Made by a program: the position numbers and the translations under genes. From an uncultured Limnohabitans sp. (GTDB lineage: Bacteria > Pseudomonadota > Gammaproteobacteria > Burkholderiales > Burkholderiaceae_C): a stretch of DNA of 6,652 nt. Under the pieces are notes generated by a model that saw only the letters and a list, made by a program, of their open reading frames with translations, made no database searches and was not told the DNA's origin. Every line of letters starts with the position of its first letter. The first letter of the stretch is position 1. Positions 1 to 5,138 of this stretch are shown here, in pieces. The stretch lies in assembly GCA_937928195.1 (NCBI GenBank), contig CALEYZ010000167.1:1-6652 (forward strand), given 5' to 3'.

Positions 1-357
1 GTGTTCTTGAACGGACACCCCACCCAGCGTGTGCCCCACAACATCAACATGAGCTTCAACTATGTTGAAGGCGAATCGCTCATCATGGGCATCAAAGGAT
101 TGGCGGTGTCGTCTGGCTCTGCCTGTACCTCTGCCAGCTTGGAGCCTAGCTATGTGCTCCGCGCTTTGGGCCGCAGCGACGAGCTGGCCCACAGCAGCTT
201 GCGCATGACCGTGGGCCGTTGGACCACTGAAGCCGAAATTGACTTCGCCATTGAGACCATCAAAACAAATGTCGCCAAGTTGCGCGAACTCAGCCCCTTG
301 TGGGAAATGTACAAAGACGGCGTCGACCTCAGCACCATTCAGTGGGCTGCTCACTAA
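1..357 (+). CDS. iscS: Cysteine desulfurase IscS, C-terminal part (5' truncated by window edge)
   Basis: This is the last 118 residues of IscS, the PLP-dependent desulfurase that takes sulfur from L-cysteine as a persulfide and passes it to IscU and other acceptors. The visible part contains the signature SSGSACTSASLEPSYVLRALG, in which Cys42 of the fragment (codon at 124-126) corresponds to the catalytic Cys328 of E. coli IscS. It ends in the conserved SPLWEMYK-GVDL tail that marks IscS rather than SufS or NifS. The GTG at position 1 is an internal valine, not a start; the gene begins outside the window, so the PLP lysine and the rest of the N-terminal domain cannot be seen. The stop is TAA at 355-357, and iscU follows after 16 bases in the same operon. 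Identification is very secure. Confidence 0.97.
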   Translation: MFLNGHPTQRVPHNINMSFNYVEGESLIMGIKGLAVSSGSACTSASLEPSYVLRALGRSDELAHSSLRMTVGRWTTEAEIDFAIETIKTNVAKLRELSPLWEMYKDGVDLSTIQWAAH

Positions 358-360
358 TTA

Positions 361-366
361 AGGAAG
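361..366 (+). promoter_or_regulatory. Shine-Dalgarno site of iscU
   Basis: AGGAAG lies 7 bases before the iscU ATG in the short iscS-iscU gap. It is the clearest ribosome binding site in the isc cluster and supports the ATG at 374 as the start. A strong site fits the need for plenty of scaffold protein (inference). Confidence 0.75.
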
Positions 367-373
367 TAACACC

Positions 374-763
374 ATGGCTTACAGCGAAAAAGTTGTTGAT
401 CATTACGAAAACCCCCGCAACGTGGGCTCCTTTGAAAAGGGCGACGAAGACGTGGGCACTGGCATGGTGGGTGCGCCTGCCTGCGGCGACGTGATGAAGT
501 TGCAAATCAAGGTTAACCCGCAAACCGGTGTGATCGAAGATGCACGTTTTAAAACCTACGGTTGTGGCTCAGCCATTGCGTCTAGCTCGCTGGTCACTGA
601 ATGGGTGAAGGGCAAAACATTGGACGAAGCCGCTGCCTTGAAGAACAGCGAAATTGCTGAAGAGTTGGCATTGCCACCCGTCAAAATTCACTGCTCCATC
701 TTGGCCGAAGACGCCATCAAAGCAGCCGTAGAAGACTACAAGAAAAAACACGCAGCGGCCTGA
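374..763 (+). CDS. iscU: Fe-S cluster assembly scaffold IscU
   Basis: A 129-residue IscU, the scaffold on which 2Fe-2S clusters are built from IscS sulfur and then handed to apo-proteins; E. coli IscU is about the same length. The three cluster-ligand cysteines are present: Cys37 in APACGD with Asp39 beside it, Cys64 in YGCGSA, and Cys107 in KIHCSILAEDA next to His106. The LPPVK motif at residues 100-104 is the known recognition peptide for HscA, whose gene lies downstream, so the scaffold and its chaperone match. The SEKVVDHYENPRNVG N-terminus is typical of the family. The ATG has a good Shine-Dalgarno site. It lies between iscS and iscA in the same operon. Nothing is unusual. Confidence 0.98.
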   Translation: MAYSEKVVDHYENPRNVGSFEKGDEDVGTGMVGAPACGDVMKLQIKVNPQTGVIEDARFKTYGCGSAIASSSLVTEWVKGKTLDEAAALKNSEIAEELALPPVKIHCSILAEDAIKAAVEDYKKKHAAA

Positions 764-786
764 TTGGCCCTTGCTGGAAATACATC

Positions 787-1110
787 ATGGCCATTTCATT
801 GACAGAAGCTGCAGCGCGTCATGTGTCGCGCTACATCACCAAGCGCGGCAAAGGCGTGGGTGTGCGCTTGGGCGTTAAAACCACCGGCTGTTCTGGCTTG
901 GCGTACAAACTTGAATACGTGGACGAAGTGGCACCTGAAGACGTGGTCTTTGAAGACCATGGCGTGAAGGTGCTGATCGATCCCAAAAGCTTGGCCTACA
1001 TTGACGGCACCCAGCTTGATTTTGTGCGTGAAGGTTTGAACGAGGGGTTCCGTTTTAACAACCCCAACGAGCGCGATCGCTGCGGCTGTGGCGAATCGTT
1101 CCGCGTGTGA
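787..1110 (+). CDS. iscA: A-type iron-sulfur carrier IscA
   Basis: A 107-residue A-type carrier, the same length as E. coli IscA. These proteins bind iron or Fe-S clusters and deliver them to target enzymes, especially 4Fe-4S proteins. The three invariant cysteines are present: Cys35 in TTGCSGLAY, and Cys99 and Cys101 in the C-terminal RCGCGESF motif. The start ATG is 23 bases after the iscU stop and has only a weak upstream purine tract (TGGAAA). The stop codon TGA at 1108-1110 overlaps the GTG start of hscB, implying coupled translation. The family also includes ErpA and SufA, but position between iscU and hscB fixes this as IscA. Confidence 0.96.
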   Translation: MAISLTEAAARHVSRYITKRGKGVGVRLGVKTTGCSGLAYKLEYVDEVAPEDVVFEDHGVKVLIDPKSLAYIDGTQLDFVREGLNEGFRFNNPNERDRCGCGESFRV

Positions 1111-1646
1111 TTTCACTGCAGGCGTCAGACTTCGAGCTGTTTGGCTTGCCGACAGCTTTTGCGCTCGACCGTGCGCAACTCGATTTGCAATGGAAGTCTT
1201 TGCAGCGCGAGGCACATCCCGACCGATTTGCTTCTGAAGGTGCCGCAGCCCAGCGCATTGCCATGCAGTGGTCGGTGCGAATCAACGAAGCCTACAACCG
1301 GCTCAAAGACCCTCTCAAACGTGCCGCTTACATGTGTGAGTTGCACGGCGCGGCGGTGAACGCCGAGAACAACACCAGCATGCCGTCTGCATTTTTGATG
1401 CAGCAAATGGAATGGCGTGAAGCGCTGGACGACTGCAAAGCGATCAAGGCCCTGGATGCCAAAAATGATGCTTTAGAAAAGCTGTTGGACGAAGTTGATG
1501 GCTCGCATGCGCAAGCCCTCAAGCAGATCGCCTCATTGATCGATGCTGATCAAAATTACGCGGCAGCTGTGGGCCAGGTGAGGGCGCTCATGTTCATTGA
1601 AAAGTTTGCACAAGAAGTGCAACATCAATTAGACGCGTGCAGCTGA
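1107..1646 (+). CDS. hscB: Fe-S assembly co-chaperone HscB (Hsc20, J-protein)
   Basis: A 179-residue Hsc20 protein, slightly longer than E. coli HscB (171). It brings IscU to HscA and stimulates HscA ATPase activity. The N-terminal J-domain (about residues 8-82) begins with the DFELFGLP motif and carries the HPD triad at residues 37-39 in REAHPDRFAS, essential for contact with Hsp70. The C-terminal three-helix IscU-binding domain begins near FLMQQMEWREAL (96-107). The start is the GTG at 1107-1109, which shares four bases (GTGA) with the end of iscA. No ATG exists before the J-domain, so the GTG start with translational coupling is the best choice. The gene is followed after 23 bases by hscA, its partner. 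Confidence 0.95.
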   Translation: MISLQASDFELFGLPTAFALDRAQLDLQWKSLQREAHPDRFASEGAAAQRIAMQWSVRINEAYNRLKDPLKRAAYMCELHGAAVNAENNTSMPSAFLMQQMEWREALDDCKAIKALDAKNDALEKLLDEVDGSHAQALKQIASLIDADQNYAAAVGQVRALMFIEKFAQEVQHQLDACS

Positions 1647-1669
1647 AGAACAAAAAATCAAAGTAAGTC

Positions 1670-3556
1670 ATGGCACTCCTTCAAATTTCAGAACCCGGTC
1701 AGGCGCCGGACCCGCATCAACGTCGCATTGCTGTCGGCATTGACCTTGGCACCACCCACTCTTTGGTGGCTTCCGTTCGCAACGGCGTGGCCGAGTGCTT
1801 GCCTGACGACAAAGGCCAAGTCATCTTGCCTTCGGTGGTTCGCTACTTGCCTGGGCAGGGCCGACAAATTGGTCAAGAGGCCGTGGCCAATGCTGCGCTA
1901 GACCCAGAAAACACCTTGGCCTCGGTGAAGCGTTTCATGGGCCGCAGTTTGTCTGACATTGCCAATCCAGAAAAGCTGCCGTACAAGTTTGCCAGTCAAG
2001 AGTGCAGTGCTGCCAAAGGCATGCTCTCAATTCAAACTGTGCAGGGCCTTAAGTCACCCGTTGAAGTGAGCGCAGAAATTTTGGCCACGCTGCGTTACCG
2101 CGCAGAAGACACTTTCAATGATGACTTGCATGGTGCGGTGATCACGGTGCCAGCGTATTTTGACGATGCCCAACGTCAAGCCACCAAAGATGCAGCGCAA
2201 ATGGCCGGTATCAATGTGCTGCGCTTGATCAACGAACCCACAGCGGCTGCCATCGCTTATGGTTTGGACAACGCCAGCGAAGGCATTTATGCCGTGTTCG
2301 ATTTGGGTGGCGGCACCTTTGACATTTCCATCTTGCGTCTCACGCGGGGTGTGTTTGAAGTGATGGCCACGGGCGGTGATTCTGCTTTGGGTGGTGACGA
2401 TTACGACCATGCATTGGCCGATGCCGCGTTGGCCTCCATGGGCTTGGCCGCTGTGCAAGGTGCATTGAGTGCCGAAGACAAAACACGCTTGAAATCTGCA
2501 GCGCGCGCAGCCAAAGAAGCTTTGACTTCTGCTTCAGAAGTGTCGCTGTCATGGACGCATGCAGATCAGTCACACGAAGTCAAAGTCACGCGCACGCAAT
2601 TTGAACAAGCCACAGCCGCACTGACAGCGCGCTGCATGTCGGCCGTTAAAAAAGCCTTGCGTGATGCCAAAGTCAAAGCAGACGACATTCAAGGTGTGGT
2701 GATGGTGGGCGGCTCGACGCGCATGCCTCAAGTGCAAGAAGCAGTGGCGGCTTTCTTCGGCAAAGCACCTTTGAACAATCTGAACCCAGACGAAGTGGTG
2801 GCGCTTGGCGCGGCCATTCAAGCCAATCAATTGGCGGGTAACGATGCCGCCGGCGACTTGCTGCTGCTCGACGTCATTCCTTTGTCATTGGGCATTGAAA
2901 CCATGGGGGGCTTGGTCGAGCGCATCATTCCGCGCAACCAAACCATTCCCACGGCCATGGCCCAAGATTTCACCACCTACCAAGATGGTCAAACCGCCTT
3001 GGCCTTGCATGTGCTGCAGGGCGAGCGCGATTTGGTGGTCGATTGCCGCAGCCTGGCCCGCTTTGAGCTGCGCGGTATTCCACCCATGGCCGCAGGTGCA
3101 GCACGCATTCGCGTCACCTTCACCGTGGATGCCGATGGCTTGCTGAGCGTTTCGGCCAAAGAGCAAATCAGTGGCGTAGAAGCCAAGATCGATGTCAAAC
3201 CTTCTTACGGTTTAAGCGACGATCAAATTGCCAAAATGTTGCAAGACAGTTTTACAACCGCCGAAGTGGACATGAAGGCCCGTGCCTTGGTGGAAGCGCG
3301 AGTCGATGGCGACCGCATGCTGCTGGCCACGCAAAGCGCTGTCAATGCCGATGGCCACTTGCTGAGTGCAGACGATCGCGCCCGCATTGAGCAGTTGATG
3401 AAAGCTTTGCGCCACACGGTGGACACAGCTGTCGATGCACAGGCTGTTGAAGACGCCACCGAGGCCTTGGCCAAAGGCACCGAAGCGTTTGCCGCAGAGC
3501 GCATGAACCACAGCATTCAAAAAGCCTTGTCGGGTCAGAACATCCAAAGCCTTTAA
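1670..3556 (+). CDS. hscA: Fe-S assembly Hsp70 chaperone HscA
   Basis: A 628-residue specialised Hsp70 (E. coli HscA is 616) that uses ATP, with HscB, to bind the LPPVK motif of IscU and promote cluster transfer. The ATPase domain (about 18-390) shows the phosphate-1 loop IDLGTTHSLVA from residue 24, the NEPTAAAIAYGLD connect segment, the phosphate-2 loop DLGGGTFD at 211-218 and the adenosine motif GGSTR at 347-351. The linker LLLLDVIPLSLGIE starts near 397 and leads into the substrate-binding beta domain, then a helical lid to the C-terminus. The linker and the GGLVERIIPRNQTIP wording match HscA rather than DnaK, and there is no DnaK-type charged EEVKD-like tail. The upstream ribosome site is weak, so translation may depend on read-through from hscB (inference). 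Confidence 0.97.
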   Translation: MALLQISEPGQAPDPHQRRIAVGIDLGTTHSLVASVRNGVAECLPDDKGQVILPSVVRYLPGQGRQIGQEAVANAALDPENTLASVKRFMGRSLSDIANPEKLPYKFASQECSAAKGMLSIQTVQGLKSPVEVSAEILATLRYRAEDTFNDDLHGAVITVPAYFDDAQRQATKDAAQMAGINVLRLINEPTAAAIAYGLDNASEGIYAVFDLGGGTFDISILRLTRGVFEVMATGGDSALGGDDYDHALADAALASMGLAAVQGALSAEDKTRLKSAARAAKEALTSASEVSLSWTHADQSHEVKVTRTQFEQATAALTARCMSAVKKALRDAKVKADDIQGVVMVGGSTRMPQVQEAVAAFFGKAPLNNLNPDEVVALGAAIQANQLAGNDAAGDLLLLDVIPLSLGIETMGGLVERIIPRNQTIPTAMAQDFTTYQDGQTALALHVLQGERDLVVDCRSLARFELRGIPPMAAGAARIRVTFTVDADGLLSVSAKEQISGVEAKIDVKPSYGLSDDQIAKMLQDSFTTAEVDMKARALVEARVDGDRMLLATQSAVNADGHLLSADDRARIEQLMKALRHTVDTAVDAQAVEDATEALAKGTEAFAAERMNHSIQKALSGQNIQSL

Positions 3557-3568
3557 ACAAAGAACAAC

Positions 3569-3907
3569 ATGCCAGTCATCAAAATATTGCCGCACGCTGA
3601 ATACTGCCCCGATGGCGCTCAAATTTCTGCGCCTGCTGGCACCAGCATCTGTGAAGCCTTGCTCGACCACAAAATCAACATCGAGCATGCTTGCGACATG
3701 AGCTGCGCCTGCACCACATGCCATGTCATTGTGCGTGAGGGCTTGAATAGCTTGAACGAAGCCGAAGAAACCGAAGAAGATTTGCTTGACCGTGCTTGGG
3801 GCTTGGAGCCCAACTCCCGTTTAAGTTGTCAAGCTTTCTTGGGCAAGCAAGACCTGGTGATCGAGATACCCAAATACACCATCAACCACGCCAAAGAGAA
3901 TCATTGA
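3569..3907 (+). CDS. fdx: ISC-type 2Fe-2S ferredoxin
   Basis: A 112-residue adrenodoxin-type ferredoxin that supplies electrons for cluster assembly on IscU, probably for persulfide reduction or reductive coupling of clusters. The ligands are Cys42, Cys48, Cys51 and Cys87 (C-x5-C-x2-C then a distant C in LSCQAF), the same positions as in E. coli Fdx; the extra conserved Cys46 is also present. The acidic stretch EAEETEEDLLDRAWG (about 65-79) is the usual partner-binding face. The ATG is 12 bases after the hscA stop. Fdx is the last isc gene here: the 47 bases before dnaQ hold no iscX and no obvious intrinsic terminator. Confidence 0.97.
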   Translation: MPVIKILPHAEYCPDGAQISAPAGTSICEALLDHKINIEHACDMSCACTTCHVIVREGLNSLNEAEETEEDLLDRAWGLEPNSRLSCQAFLGKQDLVIEIPKYTINHAKENH

Positions 3908-3954
3908 AAGCGTTTGCCCCCCCATGGGGCCGCCATTGCGATTACAGTTAGGCC

Positions 3955-4665
3955 ATGCGCCAATTATTTCTAGACACCGAAACCACAGGCCTCTCCGCTG
4001 AAGGCGGCGACCGCGTCATTGAGCTGGGTTGCGTCGAGCTCGTCAACCGCAAGCTCACAGGCAACAACCTGCATTTTTACTTCAACCCCGGCCGCGACAG
4101 CCACGAAGATGCGCTCAAGGTTCACGGCATCAGCAACGAATTCCTGCGCGACAAGCCCAAATTCAAAGACGTGGTTCAAGAAATTTTGGACTATGTGCAG
4201 GGTGCTGAAATCATCATTCACAACGCCGCGTTTGACGTGGGCTTTCTCAACAAAGAGTTGGAGCTGGCAGGGCGAAAGCCCTTCACCACGTATGTGGAGG
4301 GTGTGGTCGACACCTTGGTCATGGCCAAGCAAATGTACCCAGGCAAGCGCAACAGCCTCGATGCGCTGTGCGACCGTCTGGGCGTCGACAATTCCGGCCG
4401 TACCTTGCACGGCGCCTTGCTTGATGCCGAGCTGCTGGCCGATGTGTACATCAACCTCACCCGAGGCCAAGAAGCCTTGCTCATGGACGTGGGCGATGAG
4501 GATGCGCAGGGGCATTCAGAAGAAGCGGTCGACCTGTCTGGTTTGGTGCTGCCCATTATTCAAGCCAATGCCCAAGAGCAGGCCGCTCACGAAGAACAGA
4601 TGGCCCAGCTGGACAAAGCCAGTGGCGGCAAAACCATTTGGCGCCAACTTAGCACCTCGGCCTGA
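3955..4665 (+). CDS. dnaQ: DNA polymerase III epsilon subunit (3'-5' proofreading exonuclease)
   Basis: A 236-residue DnaQ (E. coli 243), the proofreading subunit of the replicative polymerase core. It has all DEDDh exonuclease residues: Asp7 and Glu9 in the first motif (FLDTETTG), Asp94 in HNAAFDVGFLNKE, and His152 and Asp157 in the third motif (LHGALLDAE). After the catalytic domain, QEALLM (172-177) sits where E. coli epsilon carries its beta-clamp-binding motif and is a plausible clamp contact (inference). The C-terminal tail ends GGKTIWRQL, in the region that binds the polymerase alpha subunit. The ATG start gives the usual N-terminus directly before the first motif. It follows fdx by 47 bases and is not functionally part of the isc pathway, but may receive read-through. 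The C-terminal extension makes DnaQ likelier than a short stand-alone exonuclease such as RNase T. Confidence 0.95.
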   Translation: MRQLFLDTETTGLSAEGGDRVIELGCVELVNRKLTGNNLHFYFNPGRDSHEDALKVHGISNEFLRDKPKFKDVVQEILDYVQGAEIIIHNAAFDVGFLNKELELAGRKPFTTYVEGVVDTLVMAKQMYPGKRNSLDALCDRLGVDNSGRTLHGALLDAELLADVYINLTRGQEALLMDVGDEDAQGHSEEAVDLSGLVLPIIQANAQEQAAHEEQMAQLDKASGGKTIWRQLSTSA

Positions 4666-4679
4666 AAGTTTGAAAAACC

Positions 4680-4709
4680 TTGAAAATGCCCAAAAAACCG
4701 TGGCATAAT
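4680..4709 (+). promoter_or_regulatory. Sigma70-type promoter of the tRNA-Val gene
   Basis: TTGAAA (4680-4685) and CATAAT (4704-4709) form -35 and -10 boxes with an 18-base spacer. The predicted transcription start is near 4716, about 18 bases before the mature tRNA 5' end, a normal short leader for RNase P. It lies in the gap just after the dnaQ stop, so the tRNA has its own promoter. Confidence 0.7.
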
Positions 4710-4733
4710 TTAGGGCTACGCTGCAAAGCGATA

Positions 4734-4808
4734 GGGCGGTTAGCTCAGGGGTAGAGCACTGCATTCACACTGCAGGGGTCACAAGTTCGAAACTTGTATC
4801 GCCCACCA
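4734..4808 (+). tRNA. tRNA-Val (anticodon CAC)
   Basis: A complete 75-base tRNA with encoded CCA. The acceptor stem pairs GGGCGGT (4734-4740) with ATCGCCC (4798-4804), including one G-T wobble. The D-stem is GCTC/GAGC, and the anticodon stem is CTGCA/TGCAG around the loop TTCACAC, giving anticodon CAC at 4766-4768, which reads the valine codon GUG. The T-stem is ACAAG/CTTGT around TTCGAAA, followed by discriminator A4805 and CCA 4806-4808. This isoacceptor reads a codon that tRNA-Val(UAC) can usually also read, so it is probably not indispensable (known in general, inferred here). An integrase gene faces its 3' end, marking it as a probable integration target. Confidence 0.96.
4781..4808 (+). 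other. Candidate left attachment site (attL) in the tRNA 3' end
   Basis: The T-arm and acceptor 3' strand of the tRNA are the usual crossover segment for tRNA-targeting tyrosine recombinases, and the T-arm gives a short inverted repeat (ACAAG/CTTGT) around 7 bases. The facing integrase, the immediate change of base composition and the intact tRNA all suggest the junction is here. The matching attR copy is not in the window, so the limits are inferred. Confidence 0.45.
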
Positions 4809-4826
4809 AAAATACCTAATGAAATC

Positions 4827-4857
4827 AAGCACTTAGAGGAAACTCTAGGTGCTTTTT
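4827..4857 (+). terminator. Intrinsic terminator of tRNA-Val
   Basis: A 12-base-pair stem (AAGCACTTAGAG with CTCTAGGTGCTT, one T-G wobble) closes a GAAA tetraloop and is followed by a T-rich run (TTTCTT). It begins 19 bases after the CCA end and would stop tRNA transcription. If the element joined within the tRNA, this terminator came with the element. Confidence 0.88.
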
Positions 4858-4869
4858 CTTATGTTTTTT

Positions 4870-4892
4870 GTAGTATGGACCCACCATACTAC
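4870..4892. repeat. Perfect 9-base inverted repeat with 5-base spacer
   Basis: GTAGTATGG (4870-4878) and CCATACTAC (4884-4892) are exact reverse complements separated by ACCCA. The geometry resembles a tyrosine-recombinase core-type site, or could be a hairpin followed by only TTTT, a poor terminator. It shares CCCACCA with the tRNA 3' end. Confidence 0.75.
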
Positions 4893-4910
4893 TTTTCATA
4901 GATTTTTCAA
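4892..4910 (+). repeat. Direct repeat copy 1
   Basis: CTTTTCATAGATTTTTCAA. It is repeated at 4914-4931 with one T missing. The two copies are separated by only three bases, and their starts are 22 bases apart, about two helical turns, which would put bound proteins on the same face of the DNA. Confidence 0.85.
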
Positions 4911-4913
4911 TGT

Positions 4914-4931
4914 CTTTTCATAGATTTTCAA
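4914..4931 (+). repeat. Direct repeat copy 2
   Basis: CTTTTCATAGATTTTCAA is identical to copy 1 apart from one missing T. It also sits inside an outer 6-base inverted repeat, GTCTTT (4912-4917) with AAAGAC (4930-4935). Confidence 0.85.
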
Positions 4932-4944
4932 AGACAAACATAAA

Positions 4945-4955
4945 GAAAAATCTAT
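4945..4955 (-). repeat. Inverted copy of the direct-repeat core
   Basis: GAAAAATCTAT is the exact reverse complement of ATAGATTTTTC within direct repeat copy 1 (4898-4908). Three copies within about 65 bases, two direct and one inverted, suggest arm-type protein binding sites (inference). The AT-rich content raises the chance of coincidence. Confidence 0.65.
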
Positions 4956-5093
4956 CTGATTTCAAACTCATATCTAAATTTGCAGCGCTGTAATCTGACA
5001 AGCAGTTGGTGTTCTGCTCAAAGCTAAAAGTTTTGTAAAAAATAAGCTACGTTTGTTTTTTAAAAAACCAACAGCCTTACATCTAATGCCCAC

Positions 5094-5118
5094 AAAAAAA
5101 CGCGCTACAGCGCGTTTT
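5094..5118 (-). terminator. Intrinsic terminator of the integrase gene
   Basis: AAAACGCGC (5097-5105) pairs with GCGCGTTTT (5110-5118) around TACA. Read on the - strand, the hairpin is followed by a run of Ts (complement of the A-tract at 5094-5100). It starts about 20 bases after the integrase stop codon, well placed to end that transcript before the repeat region. Confidence 0.85.
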
Positions 5119-5138
5119 AATGCGTAACAAAGAGCAAG

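Larger units (their letters stand above)
4858..5093. other. AT-rich non-coding stretch with many short repeats
   Basis: No convincing gene lies here; the longest ATG frame on the + strand (from 4861) has 20 codons and no ribosome site. The stretch is dense in symmetry: a 9-base inverted repeat at 4870-4892, a tandem-like direct repeat at 4892-4931 with an inverted copy at 4945-4955, the palindrome CAGCGCTG (4983-4990), a hairpin AGCAG/CTGCT (5001-5018) and GTTTTTTAAAAAAC (5055-5068). Such density next to a tRNA junction fits recombinase and accessory-factor binding (inference). Confidence 0.6.

Noticed and set aside
1..3. GTG at the first base as a gene start
   Set aside because: The frame is the interior of IscS; GTG encodes a conserved valine and the gene continues off the left edge.
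796..1215. 139-codon - strand frame over iscA and hscB
   Set aside because: Opposite-strand shadow of conserved genes; no family resemblance.
3212..3724. 170-codon open frame on the - strand across the hscA/fdx junction
   Set aside because: It lies opposite two well-supported genes, shows no recognisable domain and is a codon-bias shadow.
3920..3929. CCCCATGGGG palindrome between fdx and dnaQ as a terminator
   Set aside because: A perfect 10-base palindrome leaves no proper loop and no T-run follows.
3970..4515. 181-codon - strand frame, and a 229-codon + strand frame (4019-4708), over dnaQ
   Set aside because: Both lie over the DEDDh exonuclease gene. The + frame has a Trp/Ser/Arg-rich composition typical of an out-of-frame translation.
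4861..4923. 20-codon + strand ORF after the tRNA terminator
   Set aside because: No ribosome site, very Phe-rich, and it overlaps the repeats; better explained as non-coding.
4892..4955. Repeat cluster as a CRISPR array
   Set aside because: Only two adjacent direct copies with a 3-base gap and no spacers of usual length; no cas genes in view.
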